DNA of 64,000 bases, from the NCBI RefSeq assembly GCF_019175385.1, contig NC_083339.1:79380307-79444306 (forward strand), written 5' to 3'. Below the pieces are notes generated by a model, which was given only the letters and a program-made list of their open reading frames with translations, was not told where the DNA came from and did not search any database. The stretch's first letter is position 1. Every line of letters starts with the position of its first letter. A program made the position numbers and the translations under genes. Positions 1-11,726 of this stretch are shown piece by piece. This stretch comes from Lycium barbarum. Lineage: Eukaryota; Streptophyta; Magnoliopsida; Solanales; Solanaceae.

Positions 1-446
1 AAATGCACATTCTCAAGGAGCCATCTTTCTTTCGGACAAACAATACGGGTGCTCCCCACGGGGATGAACTAGGCCTAATAAAGCCTTTCTCAAGCAAGTC
101 TTTCAAATGCTCCTTCAACTCTTTCAATTCTGCGGGAGCCATTCTATAAGGAGGAATAGATATAGGCTTAGTGCCTGGCAACACATCAATGGCAAAATCA
201 ATCTCCCGCTCGGGAGGAAGGCCTGGAAGCTCTTCCGGGAACACATCCGGAAATTCATTTACTACAGGAACTGATTGAAGAGTTGGTGATTCAGCTTCTA
301 CATCTTGAACCCGAACTAGATGATAAATGCATCCTTTCGTGATCATTTTCGTTGCCTTTAAATAGGAAATAAACCTACCTTTTGGTGACGCCGTGTTCCC
401 TTTCCATTCTAAAACTGGTTCTCCCGGAAAATGAAAACGAACCATT
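1..446 (-). pseudogene. pol: Chromovirus pol fragment: protease-RT linker and start of reverse transcriptase, cut by window edge
   Basis: Read on the minus strand from about 446 down to 1, this is an uninterrupted frame. It holds the linker after protease and the first part of a Ty3-gypsy reverse transcriptase, including a PPYRMAP stretch, a SSSPWGAPV block and VRKKDGS just before the window ends. It would be continuous with the protease frame upstream, but one base appears missing at about 445: the neighbouring family copy at 32950 has an extra G in the equivalent AAAGTGG. This shifts the frame and separates gag-protease from RT. The rest of pol and the 3' LTR lie outside the window. Family assignment is firm. 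The frameshift is read directly by comparison with the copy at 31063-36274. Confidence 0.9.
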
Positions 447-1131
447 TCATTCTACAATCAACATTGGCATAGCAAGAAGCCAACCAATCCATGCCCATAA
501 TAACATCAAAGTCTACCATTTGTAACTCATGCAAGTCAATCATGGTACGACGATCACAAATCACAATTACACAATTTCTATACACTCGGCTAGTTATTAC
601 CGATTCACCCACGGGCGTAGACACCTCAAAAGGTTTGATCGACTCCGGTTCGACTCTAAATCGACCCGCAATATATGGAGTAACATATGACAATGTGGAG
701 CCCGGATCAATGAAAGCATATACATCATGAGAGAATACCAATAATATACCTGTGACCACGTCAGGAGAAAACTCAAGATCTTGGCGTCCAGCCAAAGCAT
801 AAACACGGTGCTGAGGACCGCTAGAACTGGGGACTCTCCCTCTAACATGGCCGACTGGCGCATATGAACCTGGCCCCATAGGGCGTACAGATGCTGAAGA
901 TCCGGCTACCAACCCTGAAGGCTGGGTCCTACCTCTACCATGAACTGAGGGGCAATCACGCATAATATGGCCTGGTCGATCACATGAATAGCAAACATCT
1001 GAACCTAATTGGCATCGACCCCAATGCAACTTCCCACACTGGGAATATCGTGGTACGGGTGGCCTTTCCTGACCTGAATCATCTCTAAACTGAGACCCCG
1101 AAAAACACTGACTCGGCCCGGAACGAGTAGA
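409..1131 (-). pseudogene. gag-pro: Chromovirus gag zinc knuckle and aspartic protease, frameshifted
   Basis: The minus-strand frame runs from the gag carboxyl end into protease. A CCHC zinc knuckle (CYSCDRPGHIMRDC, spacing C-x2-C-x4-H-x4-C) would bind RNA in the virus-like particle. It is followed by a glycine- and serine-rich linker, then a retropepsin-like domain with AFIDPGST where the catalytic Asp-Ser/Thr-Gly is expected, so the catalytic triplet reads D-P-G here. The frame is separated from upstream gag by a stop at 1132-1134 and ends early because of the one-base loss near 445. It belongs to the element whose LTR is 2330-4921. It is almost certainly non-functional. Confidence 0.9.
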
Positions 1132-1770
1132 TCAATCGAATCTGTGGCCTGAAAACCGTGGAGGCGCACTAGTCATAGAATAGCCCGAGTGCCTAGAAAT
1201 TTGATGTCTGTGCCCACCTCTGAACTCACTCATCGAACCTGAAGATCTGGCCCTCTTGGTATGACCTTTATCCTGCTCGCGTTCACTTCTTTGTTGTTGT
1301 AAACTTTCTTCTAAGTTCTGAGCATGAGCTTGAATGCGTGCAATATCCATATTGTCCTGAAGGGACGTAGTCAAACACCTATCCATCAAATGTGGCCCTA
1401 GGCCCTTCACAAATCGGTGTACCCGGTCACCCATATCCGCTACCATGGCCGAAGCATACCTAGCCAAATAATTGAAGCGAAGACTATACTCTAAAGCACT
1501 CATGTTACCTTGCCTCAAATTTAAGAACTTATCGGCTCTAGCTCGCCAAACTTCTGGAGGCATATAGTGTCGGAGGAAAGCATCAACAAACTCTTGCCAT
1601 ACTGGGGGAGGTGCATTGGCCCCACGTGAAGCCATCCAAACCGTGTACCACTGGATCGAGACATCTCTCAGCCTATACGACGCTAACTCCACCCATTCAG
1701 TGTCCGAAGCATGTATCAATCGAAGCGTCCTCAACATACCATCAATGAAGTCCTGAGGGTCCTCATCCAA
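1132..1770 (-). pseudogene. gag: Chromovirus gag capsid-like domain
   Basis: A 212-residue minus-strand frame carries the retrotransposon gag domain of Ty3-gypsy elements. It contains the VELASYRLRD and WY segments, WQEFVDAFLRHYMP, LRQGNMS, MVADMGDRVHRFVKGLGPHL and a basic tail. The homologous frames at 31599-32200 and 27900-28382 have the same order. Gag forms the particle that packages the element RNA. The frame starts inside the domain: compared with the other copies about 11 bases are missing at 1770, which throws the amino-terminal part into another frame. It ends at an in-frame stop at 1132 rather than continuing into the zinc knuckle. Confidence 0.9.
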
Positions 1771-2118
1771 AGAATTCCGGAGGGTTTAAGGTAAAGAAGT
1801 CATAGGCCCTTGCACTAACAGCCCTATCACCCTGCCCTGTACTTTTCCGCTGAGTCTGGGCAGCAACCAACTGAGCAAGCAAATGTATGGCCTCTTTTAC
1901 ATCTTGGCCTGAAGCATCCGGTGGAAGAGCCGGAGGTGCTGGAGCTGGGGCGGAGGCTCCCTCACGCTCCTCTAATATAGGTACTGAACGGGAGGAATGA
2001 GATTGAGCTGCACTCTGGGACTCACTTTCCTCTACTACCGGTGGCAGTGCTCTTTCTGCCCACTTTTCTGCCACCATCTTGCCCTTTTGGGCTGCTGTAG
2101 CCTTTCTCTTTACAGGAA
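1763..2118 (-). pseudogene. gag: Chromovirus gag amino-terminal region with lost start codon
   Basis: The frame begins with KRKATAAQKGK and runs through a Glu/Ser/Ala/Pro-rich stretch to LNPPEFFG, where the deletion near 1770 breaks it. The equivalent copy at 31270 begins ATG-CCG-CCA-AAG. Here the aligned codons are ATT-CCT-GTA-AAG, so the initiator appears to have mutated. An open frame continues upstream to 2206 only because no stop happens to occur in the leader; I do not regard that extension as coding. Confidence 0.8.
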
Positions 2119-2230
2119 TTTCTGAAATACACAACACACATTTAAGGAACAGGAAATTCTTATACCATAGCTCTATCGCACGAATCTTATGAAGAAAGAA
2201 GGTCAATCATTCCTAAAATGTCCGCAGCCT

Positions 2231-2270
2231 CTTGTTTATAAGTGTGGCGCGCAACACACCCATAACCAAG
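2231..2270 (-). other. Leader hairpin, candidate RNA dimerisation signal (element 1)
   Basis: Read on the minus strand, a 16-nt arm (CTTGGTTATGGGTGTG) pairs with CACACTTATAAACAAG with one mismatch and two G-U pairs. The 8-nt loop is TTGCGCGC, whose last six bases are self-complementary. It lies about 43 nt after the primer binding site, as in the three other elements with a leader in this window. The dimerisation role is inferred by analogy with retroviral kissing loops. Confidence 0.65.
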
Positions 2271-2313
2271 ACTCTACTAGACACGGCTCGTAGACACACC
2301 CTAGGACTGAACT

Positions 2314-2325
2314 GCTCTGATACCA
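2314..2325 (-). other. Primer binding site, initiator tRNA-Met type (element 1)
   Basis: The minus-strand sequence TGGTATCAGAGC lies 4 nt after the LTR end. It is the standard plant initiator-methionine primer site used by Ty3-gypsy and Ty1-copia elements to start minus-strand DNA synthesis. Confidence 0.92.
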
Positions 2326-2329
2326 CTTT

Positions 2330-4921
2330 TGTCACAACCCGTCTAGAGGACCGCGACGAGCGCCCGGCGCTAGCCCACCCGGGCACCCCTTGGCTTACAC
2401 TTACACTTACATCTAGGTGATCCATATAATAAAACATACATTTCTATTCATCTGTCATACTAGTCCTATTGGACAACAACATCTTTTATATCATCATAGG
2501 CATCTATGCCACATCAATGTACATGAGCCGATAAGGCTAGCAAAATGATATACAAAAAAAAAATATAGCCCAACAAGACCAGACATACCTAACCACATAC
2601 ACATGTCTACGAGCCTCTAAGGAGAGTATAACATATCACATAAGCGGGACAGGACCCCGCTATGCCCATAATTATATACACAAAATAATAAGTACCCAAA
2701 AGCTATAGCTCCGAATGAAATGGAGCTCCGCTATGTAGTCCCTGAGAATGTGGCTATGGATCAAGTCTATCTTCTTGTGCACCTGCGGGCATGACACAGC
2801 GTCCACAAACAAAAGGATGTCAGTATGAAGAATGTACTGAGTATGTAAAGCATGATCAATATCAATGTAGAAGCATAATAAGCAACCTGAAAGATAACAC
2901 AGGATGGGAGATAGTAATATCATCGTCATAAGCACTTACTTGCCTTTCATAAGGACTTTCCATTTCTAATGCGTATTTGTGTACATATATCCATATCCGT
3001 ATCTGTTCCGTATTTGTACTCGTATTCGTATACATACCCTTATTGACATTCATATCGTATCATATTTGTATCCATACTCGTGACTATATCATATACACAA
3101 TCATATCATCTACATAGCATTTACATAGCATACCCGACCATGCAGGATCGGTGTTTCATACATACTTGGCCAACCAAGGCTCAAGGTTACACATACCTGG
3201 CCCTACCAAGACTTCAGGGTTACCCGTACCATCTGCAGAGGTGTGCGCGCGTTACATAATCATATACATAGTTACTTACATATCCTACCCGACCTTATAA
3301 GCTCGGGGTTCTATAATAGTCATACATAGATACATATACATACTAGCTCATAAGCATCCTTACTATTATAATTACTATCATCATCGTCATCGTTATCGTC
3401 ATCGCTATTACCATCATAGTCGTCATCCATATCATTTTCACTATTATCGTCATTCATCACATCTATCTTTATAGGCTTACTCGTCATACGAGGAACTTAG
3501 TACAATCGTAGCGTATCAAGAATCGTGAGCTTACAAGCTCGGAAGATCAAATCATTTGAAAGATATCATAATCTTATAGAAGATTTAGACATTTGGCCAA
3601 AGAACCATGCCTTATGAAAGAAGGGTTATCCTTACATACCTTTCCGTTCAACTATTTACCACTTGCACGTTCTCCTTCAACGCTCGCGTTTCTACCTTCA
3701 TTAAGGTCATACCATCATTAGAAATCGATAGCTAGCATACATGACTGAAACTAAAGAAAATCGGACAGCACCTCCTTTATTTATACGACATTCCTCCATA
3801 GCGTATATCCACTCCCAAACGTCAATAATACATTCACAATATTATAACGATAATCATTATTCATCCACATTATCCATATTTCTAGACTTACTTTCAATTA
3901 CCCATATCCATGACCATAACACACGACGACTTCCATTCACATACATTTCTCATCTCATGTTCTCAACATCATTTATAACATATTTACATCACAACCCATC
4001 AAGAATCATAATTCAATTCAAGCTATTTCTCAAAATGACACTATTTCACATTCATGGCCCATTTTTCTATACCCTTCTACAATCCAAGTATTTCAACTCT
4101 CAAATACCTTAAAAAACATAGAAATATCATAAATCTTACCTTAGATGTCGTAGGATCAAGCCTTGGTTGATAATACTCAACTTGAGCAAAAACCCTAGTT
4201 CACCTCTATTGGGATTTCTTGACTTGAATGATCTTTAATGAGATTCATACACTTGATTCTCTTGAATTCTTTATATTGATCTTTGATTTCCTTTGTTTTC
4301 TTATAGATGAAGAGTGGAGAATATTCTAGAGGTTTCTAGAAAGAAGTGGTGTGGAAATGAAATGAATTAATGAGCTTGGGTCTCCTTTTTGATGACTTAA
4401 AATCTGATTTGAAATGAACAGTAGTTGAAAGTGCAACAGTGGTCGTAAACTCAGTTTACGGTCTGTATTCCAGTTTACGGTCCGTATTCTATGGGCGTAT
4501 TAAAGGATGATAGAACCAGAAAGTCAGGCTGAGGACATGGTGGTTTACGAGCTCAGTTTACGGTCCGTATTCCACTTTACGGTCCGTATTTCAAGTCGTC
4601 TTTAACCATTCGATCACTTGACAGAAAGTTGAAGTTTTTGGATTTGAAATACGACATGGCAGTTTACGGCCCGTAAACTACTTTAAGGTCCGTATTTCAT
4701 TTTACGATTGACTGGGCCGAAGTGCAAATCTGCAGCTTTCACGTCTTCAGAACCCATAATTAGTCATTATGGAGCATAACCTATCTCTTATTGCAAATGC
4801 CCTCTGAAATCTTACTTAGGGTCATCAAACATCGTTCCCTTCTTATTAAAACATCGTATACGTTATGCTCTTTGTTAGCCTATGCACTGTACGTTCGCGG
4901 GGAAATTTTCAAGGTGTAACA
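2330..4921 (-). mobile_element. 5' LTR of minus-strand chromovirus element 1
   Basis: In its own sense this 2592-bp LTR starts TGTTACACC and ends GTGACA, with the primer site right after it. It is homologous to the LTRs at 28383-31062, 36275-38898 and 22312-25128. It contains the three-hairpin module at 2782-2850, a GC-rich hairpin (AGCGGGGTCCTGTCCCGCT in sense) near 2645-2660, and a cluster of TACGGnCCGTA-like palindromes between 4457 and about 4700 in its U3 end. It is inserted in the Ogre 5' LTR. The right-hand target duplication should be ATGCG (4922-4926), but its partner is outside the window. Confidence 0.92.
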
Positions 4922-7321
4922 ATGCGCACATGTGTTGAAGTTAGATGCAAGGGGAAGGGATTAGTGTAAGGTTGAAACTGGGATGCCAATTTGCCTTGAC
5001 CGTTTACCTGTTCCTAGAATGTACAAATTGCCCCTAGATGACACCAGATAATGTACATCGAAACTCAGACATAAGAGGGTCTTAGTCTTGCCTCTTTCCT
5101 GTCATGTCCACATACCTTAGTTGGCTCTCTATGCATTCTCATTAACAAGATGTCAACTGCTTTAGCTCATTTCATGTTGGTGTATTTTAATGTTGGCCTG
5201 CCTCCGCAATGTGTCACAGTTTTGTGTGTCTTCCCATGGTTATGTATTTTGATTTCTTATCCTTGACCATCCCATATTTGTATACTACAACCTATGTTAC
5301 CTCTCTATGATCATGTTTGTTTGCTCCTTGTTCCATTTATGGCTGCAGTTGTGTTATCCCCCACGACTGTGTGTTTTAGTCTTTTCCTCTTTGATTTCTT
5401 TCAGTTTGCTTTGGGCCTCTTTCATGAGTGTGTATTTGGCCATACTTTTGCTACTTCAAGTCTATAAATTTTACTTTATTGCCTCCGGTTCTTGATTTTC
5501 ATTGTGTTGTAAACCTGGCCAGCTATGCGATGTTTTATCCTGGAATCTGCCTATGTTCTTGTGGCTACATTGATGTGGGATAAGGTAATTTGGGGTAGGG
5601 TCTAGTCTTAGGCTTCCCCCAGTGACCAGCTATGCCTGGGGTTCATGAAACCTCTTGGAACTTGTGTGGCATCGGGAATACGGGGGCGATGACTCTCTCT
5701 TCCTCTTTGTTACCAAACACCTGCCAGTGGGTATGTATATATATACACCTGCATAATTGCTTTACTTCATGGATTATAAATTTACTTGACACATGCATAC
5801 ATATTTGATACATGTCTTTTTTTTTTGGTAAATATAATCGTGATAAGTTCAACAAATTCTAAACTAACCGGGTTCCCTTTTTCTTTTCTCCTTCACCACA
5901 TGACCACTCGGGTCAGGGTCAGCCTGCCTATTGGGACTCAGGCCCAATAAGGAAAACTCTTTTCTCCAAAGATATCGAGTCCACGAATATGAATTAAATA
6001 AGCTTGGCACGCCGAAGGCCCAGCTATGGGTGAAAATGGCCACATAGGGGCTTGGTACGCCTCTAGTCTTTCCATTTCCTTTATTTGTTTCTTCTTTTTG
6101 CTTCATCTTGAGCTTTTGCATATTTGTACAAAAACTTGTAAAACTCATGTCATAGTGGAATCCTTATCGTATGAACTAGTAGTCTTAGGATAGCAGTACT
6201 TATGCAGTTTAGATTGACTCTAAGTCCCCAAAACCATTTTCAAAATCCGGATTTAGCGTAAAAGATTTTTACAAGACTTAAATAGACGATTAGCCAAACT
6301 ATTTGACACAGTTTAATTTTAAACAAGAACAAAAAGAATATTTCAAAACCACAAATGTTGCAATGTTGTTAAAGAAAACGGACTGAGTTTTTTTTTTTTA
6401 AACCAAAGCATACGTCGTTTTCTAAAAATTAAACCACGTTTTATTCAAAATAAGGCCTGGTATTTTTTGACACGGTTTAAGTTTAAAAAGGCATTTTCAA
6501 AATCGTTAGTAGTATAATTTTACAGACTGATTTTTTTTTTAAATCAATGCACCATTTTTTATAAGAATCAAACCAGGTCTTCATCTTAAATAAGGCCAAG
6601 GATAAATGTGTTTTTGATCAAATGAATCTAGCAAAATATATTGGGCCAAAAGCCCGCTGGTTTAAAAAATATGGCCAGAACTGGCCAAAGTCAACAGAAA
6701 ACAAAGAGGGGCTAAAGCCCATTCACGGATATAAAGGGGGATGATATAGACATCTCAAAATCTTTAAACACAAAGTTCATTTGGGCCAAGGACGGGCAGA
6801 CCTCTTCGAAAAAATGAGAGAATAGTGTTGGCTACAAAACCCAATCCGGGACCAATTTCATAACTTATAATAAAACGACGTATTTCCTAAAACAAAACGT
6901 TCGTATGTATGAGTTCTTGAACAAAGTGTTCTAAACGTATTAAGCGGATTGATCCAAACCAAGTATGAGTTAATCATGAACAAAATTGTATACTCAAAAC
7001 ATAACAAATTCATATTTTCAAATAACATGTATAAACATGACAATATTATACTCATTTTCCAAACTCATCCCTATAGACAAAGGGAAATCCGGATATTATA
7101 AATCCGAATCTATGTACCCTATATATGAAGGGAACGTATTCAAAATCTTTCTCAAAAATGATATGCAAATGAAAATATTTTTGCGAGAAAAAACACTAAA
7201 TAGACAATTACACTAAATAGACAGTTCATGCAAATACTCATACATTGGAATTTAAAGGTCAACTATATAATACGGATCCTTAATACTGGGGTGTCTACCA
7301 CCTACCCCAGGGGATCATTAG
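4922..7321 (+). repeat. Ogre 5' LTR, left fragment
   Basis: This stretch matches 60276 onward in the 3' LTR with several percent mismatches and some indels. Shared landmarks are the T-rich block at 5090-5500, the region near 5870-6150, the conserved AAACCACG/TTTAAGTTTAAAAAGG blocks around 6430-6490, and the end CCCCAGGGGATCATTAG. The ORFs here lack similarity to anything I know and are not conserved in frame between the two LTRs. The short TA tract near 5730 corresponds to a long TA microsatellite at 61043 in the other LTR. Confidence 0.85.
7317..7321. other. Target site duplication ATTAG, left copy
   Basis: ATTAG precedes the LTR at 7322 and recurs at 16522-16526 after the other LTR. The joined flanks match the uninterrupted sequence at about 62745-62760 in the Ogre 3' LTR. 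Confidence 0.93.
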
Positions 7322-10300
7322 TGTCACGACCCAAACCCCGTGGGCCGCGACTGGTACCCTAACTGGGTACCCATACGTACCTACCCGACCGAAATCGAAT
7401 CATACAGATTTTTTTTTTTTTTTTTAAAAACAGAAGTACAGAAATAGGCCGGTACAAATACGGCACGCACGCAAGCATACATATATATATATACATATAC
7501 CTGAACACACAGACATTTACAAGCAAGCCGATAAGGCTAACATACAGACGAAACCCGTAACCCACACATCTATCTACAGGCCTCTACAGACATACAGAGT
7601 CATATGACGGGACAGGGCCCCGCCGTACCCAGAATATACATACATACGGAGTACACGAAGACAGAAGGTATATACCAAAGATATATGCTCCGAGTCAAAG
7701 GAGCTCTTCAAGTAGCAGAGTCGGAAACCTACGCGGGCGGCGTATCACCTGGTGCGTCTGTACCTGCGGGCATGTAGCGCAGCCCCCGACGAACGGGGGT
7801 CAGTACGAAAAATGTACCGAGTATGTAAAGCAGAAACGTAACAGATATAAACATAGTCCGAAGTAGAATCACAGAAATATAACGGGCAAAATCATAAGTC
7901 AAACTAACGGACAGAGTTATGATCCAGACAGACATACAGAATCGTGTTACACACAAATGAACAGAATTATAGTTCGGACAGACAGACGGAGTCATAATAC
8001 GGACAGACGAGCAGAATCTGAATCCATACGGACATACAGAAGCAGAAGCCATACGGACATACAGAAATAGTTGTAACACAGACGGACAGACAGTAGTATG
8101 ACGGGCAGAATTATGCATGCAGAGTAGCACAGAGTCATACAAAATCATACAAAGGCGTGTGCTTTATAAATACAGATGGCACACGCATATATTCATACAG
8201 ATCCCGGCCCTGTCTGGGGGCGCGGTAACAGAACCCGGCCCTCTTAGTACGGGACGCGGTGGACAGACAGAATCAAATCAGATCATATGCCATCCTGGCC
8301 GCCATCCCCATACACAGATCATACAGACATACAGATCCCGGCCCGTACGCCGAGGGACGCGGTGAACAATGCAGAGAAATATGCACGATAACAGAACCTG
8401 GCCCGGGTCGCAGTGAAAGAATGCATTGAGACAGACACGAATCGATAAATGAGAAACCACCTACCTACAGACTCAACATACAGACTCGATCAATCAGAAG
8501 GGTGCCAAACGGCGAGCCAAAATCAGAATATCCAGATGGTATGCATAGTACGCGCCTATATTCTAGTTGTGAAGGCACGACAGATTATGATCAGAATCAG
8601 ATATCCAGATGCTCAGAAATCATTTGTATAAAATGCACAAAATATACTTATCATACACAAAATAATAGTTCAGAAGTTTTTGGAGAAGATCGGACCAAAA
8701 CAGAAGTATTTTAAAAATCGTACCGGAAGTATCGGGCCTTGTGGGCCCACCTCGGACCAACCCGAGGCTACATACGTAAATTACTGATGATTGACCTTAT
8801 GAGGTCACCCATACTCATTCGGAAGTGTTCCGACTCCGTTTGGGGAAGTTTTGTACAAAATCTCACTTTAAGGGCAATTTGCAATAAAATAGTTTCAATT
8901 GAATTGAAGGAATTGGAGCGGTTTTCCGTCTCGAATTCCGGGGAACGGAGTCGGACCTAGGGCTCGCGGCCGAGCCTACCACATCCAGAACATGCCTAGG
9001 AGCGTATAGAAGTGCTTCACATACCTCGATGGCGCCTTATGCTCGCTCGGCGTCAATTCAAATTTCGTCCAAAATCTGGAAATGATCAAGTTTACCATTT
9101 GGTTAGTTTCATTCTTTCAATACCCCAAGCTTACACATACTTGCCTACCGAAATTTCGGCAGCATTTCCTCTGTATATACGACATCCCCAAAAGTTAAAA
9201 CACAGCCAACAACCAACACAACAACCCAGAGGAGACATCCAAACAACAACAAACATCAATAAACACTAAATCATACCCTATGGCATTATTAGCCACCTTT
9301 CGACACGACGAATTATCTTTCGTTTCAAACTTACATTTCCAACCAAAACTTATTATTTTCATAGCCATTATCCATCAAAATCATTACGACATACATCGGA
9401 GGCATCCATAACATGTTCACATAATATTCACAAGATACTCATAAAATTCACAAACATTCAACTTTCCATCAAGTCACTACTTTTCCAATCCCTTCCTAAC
9501 TTTCAACATGCAAACTCATCAACACATTTTTATATTCCAAGTTCATTGTCATAAGCATAATTTGCCTCTTAACCCTTTCATTTTCACTTATACACAAGTC
9601 ATAACAAAGTTCAATAATTTCCTTCAACAACTTAATAACCAATCTTCCATAACAACATAATTAACATGCTAACAAGATTCAATTCACCTTCCAACACCAA
9701 CACACACCACACGGCCACATGCTATATTTTCCAAATTTCACTAGTTCATTCCACTTTCATTTCTAATACAATTTCCACCGCACTACAACTAACTTACACA
9801 AGAATTCAAACCATTAAAATCATGCAATAACCCTATATGCATTCGGCCACACATCCAAAAATTCCAACACACCAAATTTCCATATTTTTCATTCATTCAC
9901 ACACACTACAACATACATACATCATTTTTAACACAACAAAATCATGAAATCCTTACCTTTCTTCAAGTTCTTCACTTGGGGTTGAAGTTGTTTCCTTGTC
10001 AAGATGCTTACATCAACTTGTAGAGAATCTTGTGCTTAGCAATAATCTCTCAAGAGTTGAACTCTTTAGACCAAAGGATTGGCTCCAAATATTTTTTCTT
10101 TATTTTCTTTCTTTTTTTCTCTCCAAACCCGAATTGCTCCCTTGTTCTTCTTTTTTTTTTTCTTTTGTTCTTGGTTCCTTATTCTTGAAGCTTCTTTATA
10201 CTTATCCATCATATGGATTTGTCACATGGAAAATTAAGAAATCCTTGGGCTTGGGCTAGGTGGTGGCCGGTTGGGCCTCTCCCATTTGGGCCTTGCTTTA

Positions 10301-10518
10301 TTTCATTTTATTGAGCCCACTTTGGCTAATTTTTTTTTTTGTAATTCATGGAATAAGTTTCCAAAATTCCAATTTTGCCCTTGGCCACCTTTCGTAATTC
10401 CACCCCATTGAATTCATAACTCACACATTCATACCAAGTAGTGTCCAATAGTGGCCTTATTCATCACAAGTCAATTTATCTTGAACTTTCCGAATGATCA
10501 AAAATGTCGGATGTAACA
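7322..10518 (-). repeat. 3' LTR of the non-autonomous element
   Basis: In sense it starts TGTTACATCCGAC and ends GTCGTGACA. It contains the three-hairpin module at 7763-7830, here with a GC-rich second stem (CCCCCG/CGGGGG). Many degenerate ACAGACATACAGA-type repeats lie at 7900-8420, CCCGGCCC...CGCGGTG units at 8205-8420, and a 17-base T tract at 7409-7425. All open frames in it are duplicated exactly in the other LTR by repeat structure and none resembles a known protein. Confidence 0.93.
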
Positions 10519-10535
10519 TCCTCCCCCCCTTTAAA
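10519..10535 (-). other. Polypurine tract of the non-autonomous element
   Basis: Minus-strand reading gives TTTTAAAGGGGGGGAGGAT directly before the 3' LTR, as expected for the plus-strand primer. It follows the hairpin at 10535-10554. Confidence 0.85.
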
Positions 10536-10554
10536 ACATTCGTCCTCGAATGTT
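10535..10554 (-). other. Hairpin immediately upstream of polypurine tract
   Basis: AACATTCGAGGACGAATGTT has a perfect 8-bp stem and an AGGA loop. The autonomous-type element has the same motif with one change at 36238-36257, also just before its polypurine tract. This is strong evidence that the two element types share a 3' replication region. Confidence 0.8.
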
Positions 10555-10555
10555 A

Positions 10556-11610
10556 AATTGATCTTATGGGACATCGTACTACTTCGGGAGGGTTCTCTTT
10601 ATAGCCGTCCTTTACCGACTTTCCGACATGGCTTCTTTACCATCATTATGGGGTAAATTTTTTTCTCACATCCCTGATTCAAATACCATTATAATATATT
10701 TTCTCATACCCCACATAATTATCGGACCATAAACTATTTTCTCGTGACGGACGAACGCTTTCCAGACATCATAGTCCATATCGTTTCTTGTTATACTCCT
10801 GAGATCCCTACCGCATTTCCGTAATCCCACTTCATACCAGACACTTCTTACCAACAGATTTAGGACTAGGACTGGACGCGTCGAAGCATATCGGACGGAT
10901 TCGTAATCGGAAGCAGACATGCTAAACTATGGCGGGTGGATTCGTAATCAAAAGAAGAGATACGGAAGTATGTCAGACAGATCTGAGATAGGAGTCAGAT
11001 GTATAGAAAGGTATCGGACGGATTTCGAAATCGGAATCAGGCTTACAGAAATGTATCATACAGAGTCACACTTAGAATCAGACATGCGGAGATGTATCAG
11101 ACAGATGCGTGACCAAAATTAGACGTACGGAGGCACACCAGACGGATTTATATCCAGAGTCAGACATACAGAGGTGTGTCAGACAGATTCGTAATCAGGG
11201 TTAATCGTACAGAGATATGTCAGACAGAAACATATTCAGAATCAATCATACAAATCGTCTTGGGTGTCGCTTATCGACTTTTTCAAGGATTCTGCTTATT
11301 TGCCCTTCTTATCTCTCTTCTTCCCTACCATCCATACACTCTTTCTTTTTACAACCATCGTTATACCAGACTAACTTATGAGGTAATTGGGCTTTCTCTA
11401 TCCCCTGACAACATTCGGGTCGTCGCTAACTATTATCCAGATTCGCTCAATTTTTCCGAGCGGTATCGCACCTTTTCTTTTTGCCCATTTAATCCGCGTC
11501 GGACTGTGTGATTTTTGTAAAGGCTCTGATTACTCCACACATTGTCCTTCACCTTTAGATTACCCCAAATTTTCATTTATATCGGTCATACCTACACTTG
11601 AGCAAAAACT
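10556..11610 (-). other. Non-coding 3' internal region of the non-autonomous element
   Basis: No ORF of note is present beyond scattered short frames. The region holds the degenerate 41-bp minisatellite at 10875-11260 and otherwise T-rich low-coding sequence. No relic of protease, RT or integrase was recognised on either strand. Confidence 0.6.
10875..11260. repeat. Degenerate ~41-bp tandem repeat
   Basis: About nine units share a core like GTATCAGACAGATTCGTAAT followed by CAGACATACAGAG, visible at 10970, 11009, 11050, 11093, 11137, 11176 and 11217. Period varies from about 39 to 43 bp. The same CAGACATACAGA vocabulary occurs in the flanking LTRs, so it may derive from LTR sequence. Confidence 0.75.
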
Positions 11611-11726
11611 TTGCATTACTTCCCAGGGGGTCACCCATCCCAGAATTGCTCTGGCCTGAGCACGCTTAACTCCGAAACTTTCATGCATTTCGACGCGTTA
11701 GGGAAGATATAATTTCGTCGATCGCC
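11611..11726 (-). pseudogene. 5S rRNA-like sequence inside the non-autonomous element
   Basis: On the minus strand the block contains GGAGTTAAGCGTGCTC, CCAGAGCAATTCTGGGATG and GGGTGACCCCCTGGGAAG, matching the A box, intermediate element and C box region of plant 5S rRNA in order and spacing. The 5' half is more divergent. A run of five T lies about 8 nt past the 3' end (11604-11608), which could act as a Pol III terminator. Too divergent to be functional 5S rRNA. It may be a retained Pol III promoter or a frozen SINE3/5S insertion. Confidence 0.75.

Noticed and set aside
3741..4112. 123-codon frame in the LTR of element 1.
   Set aside because: It lies in AT-rich U3 sequence, has low complexity and is not preserved in the homologous LTRs at 28383, 36275 and 22312.
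7359..10259. Several frames of 60-139 codons repeated exactly at 13362-16262.
   Set aside because: They are LTR sequence duplicated with the LTR. None resembles a known protein and frames overlap on both strands.
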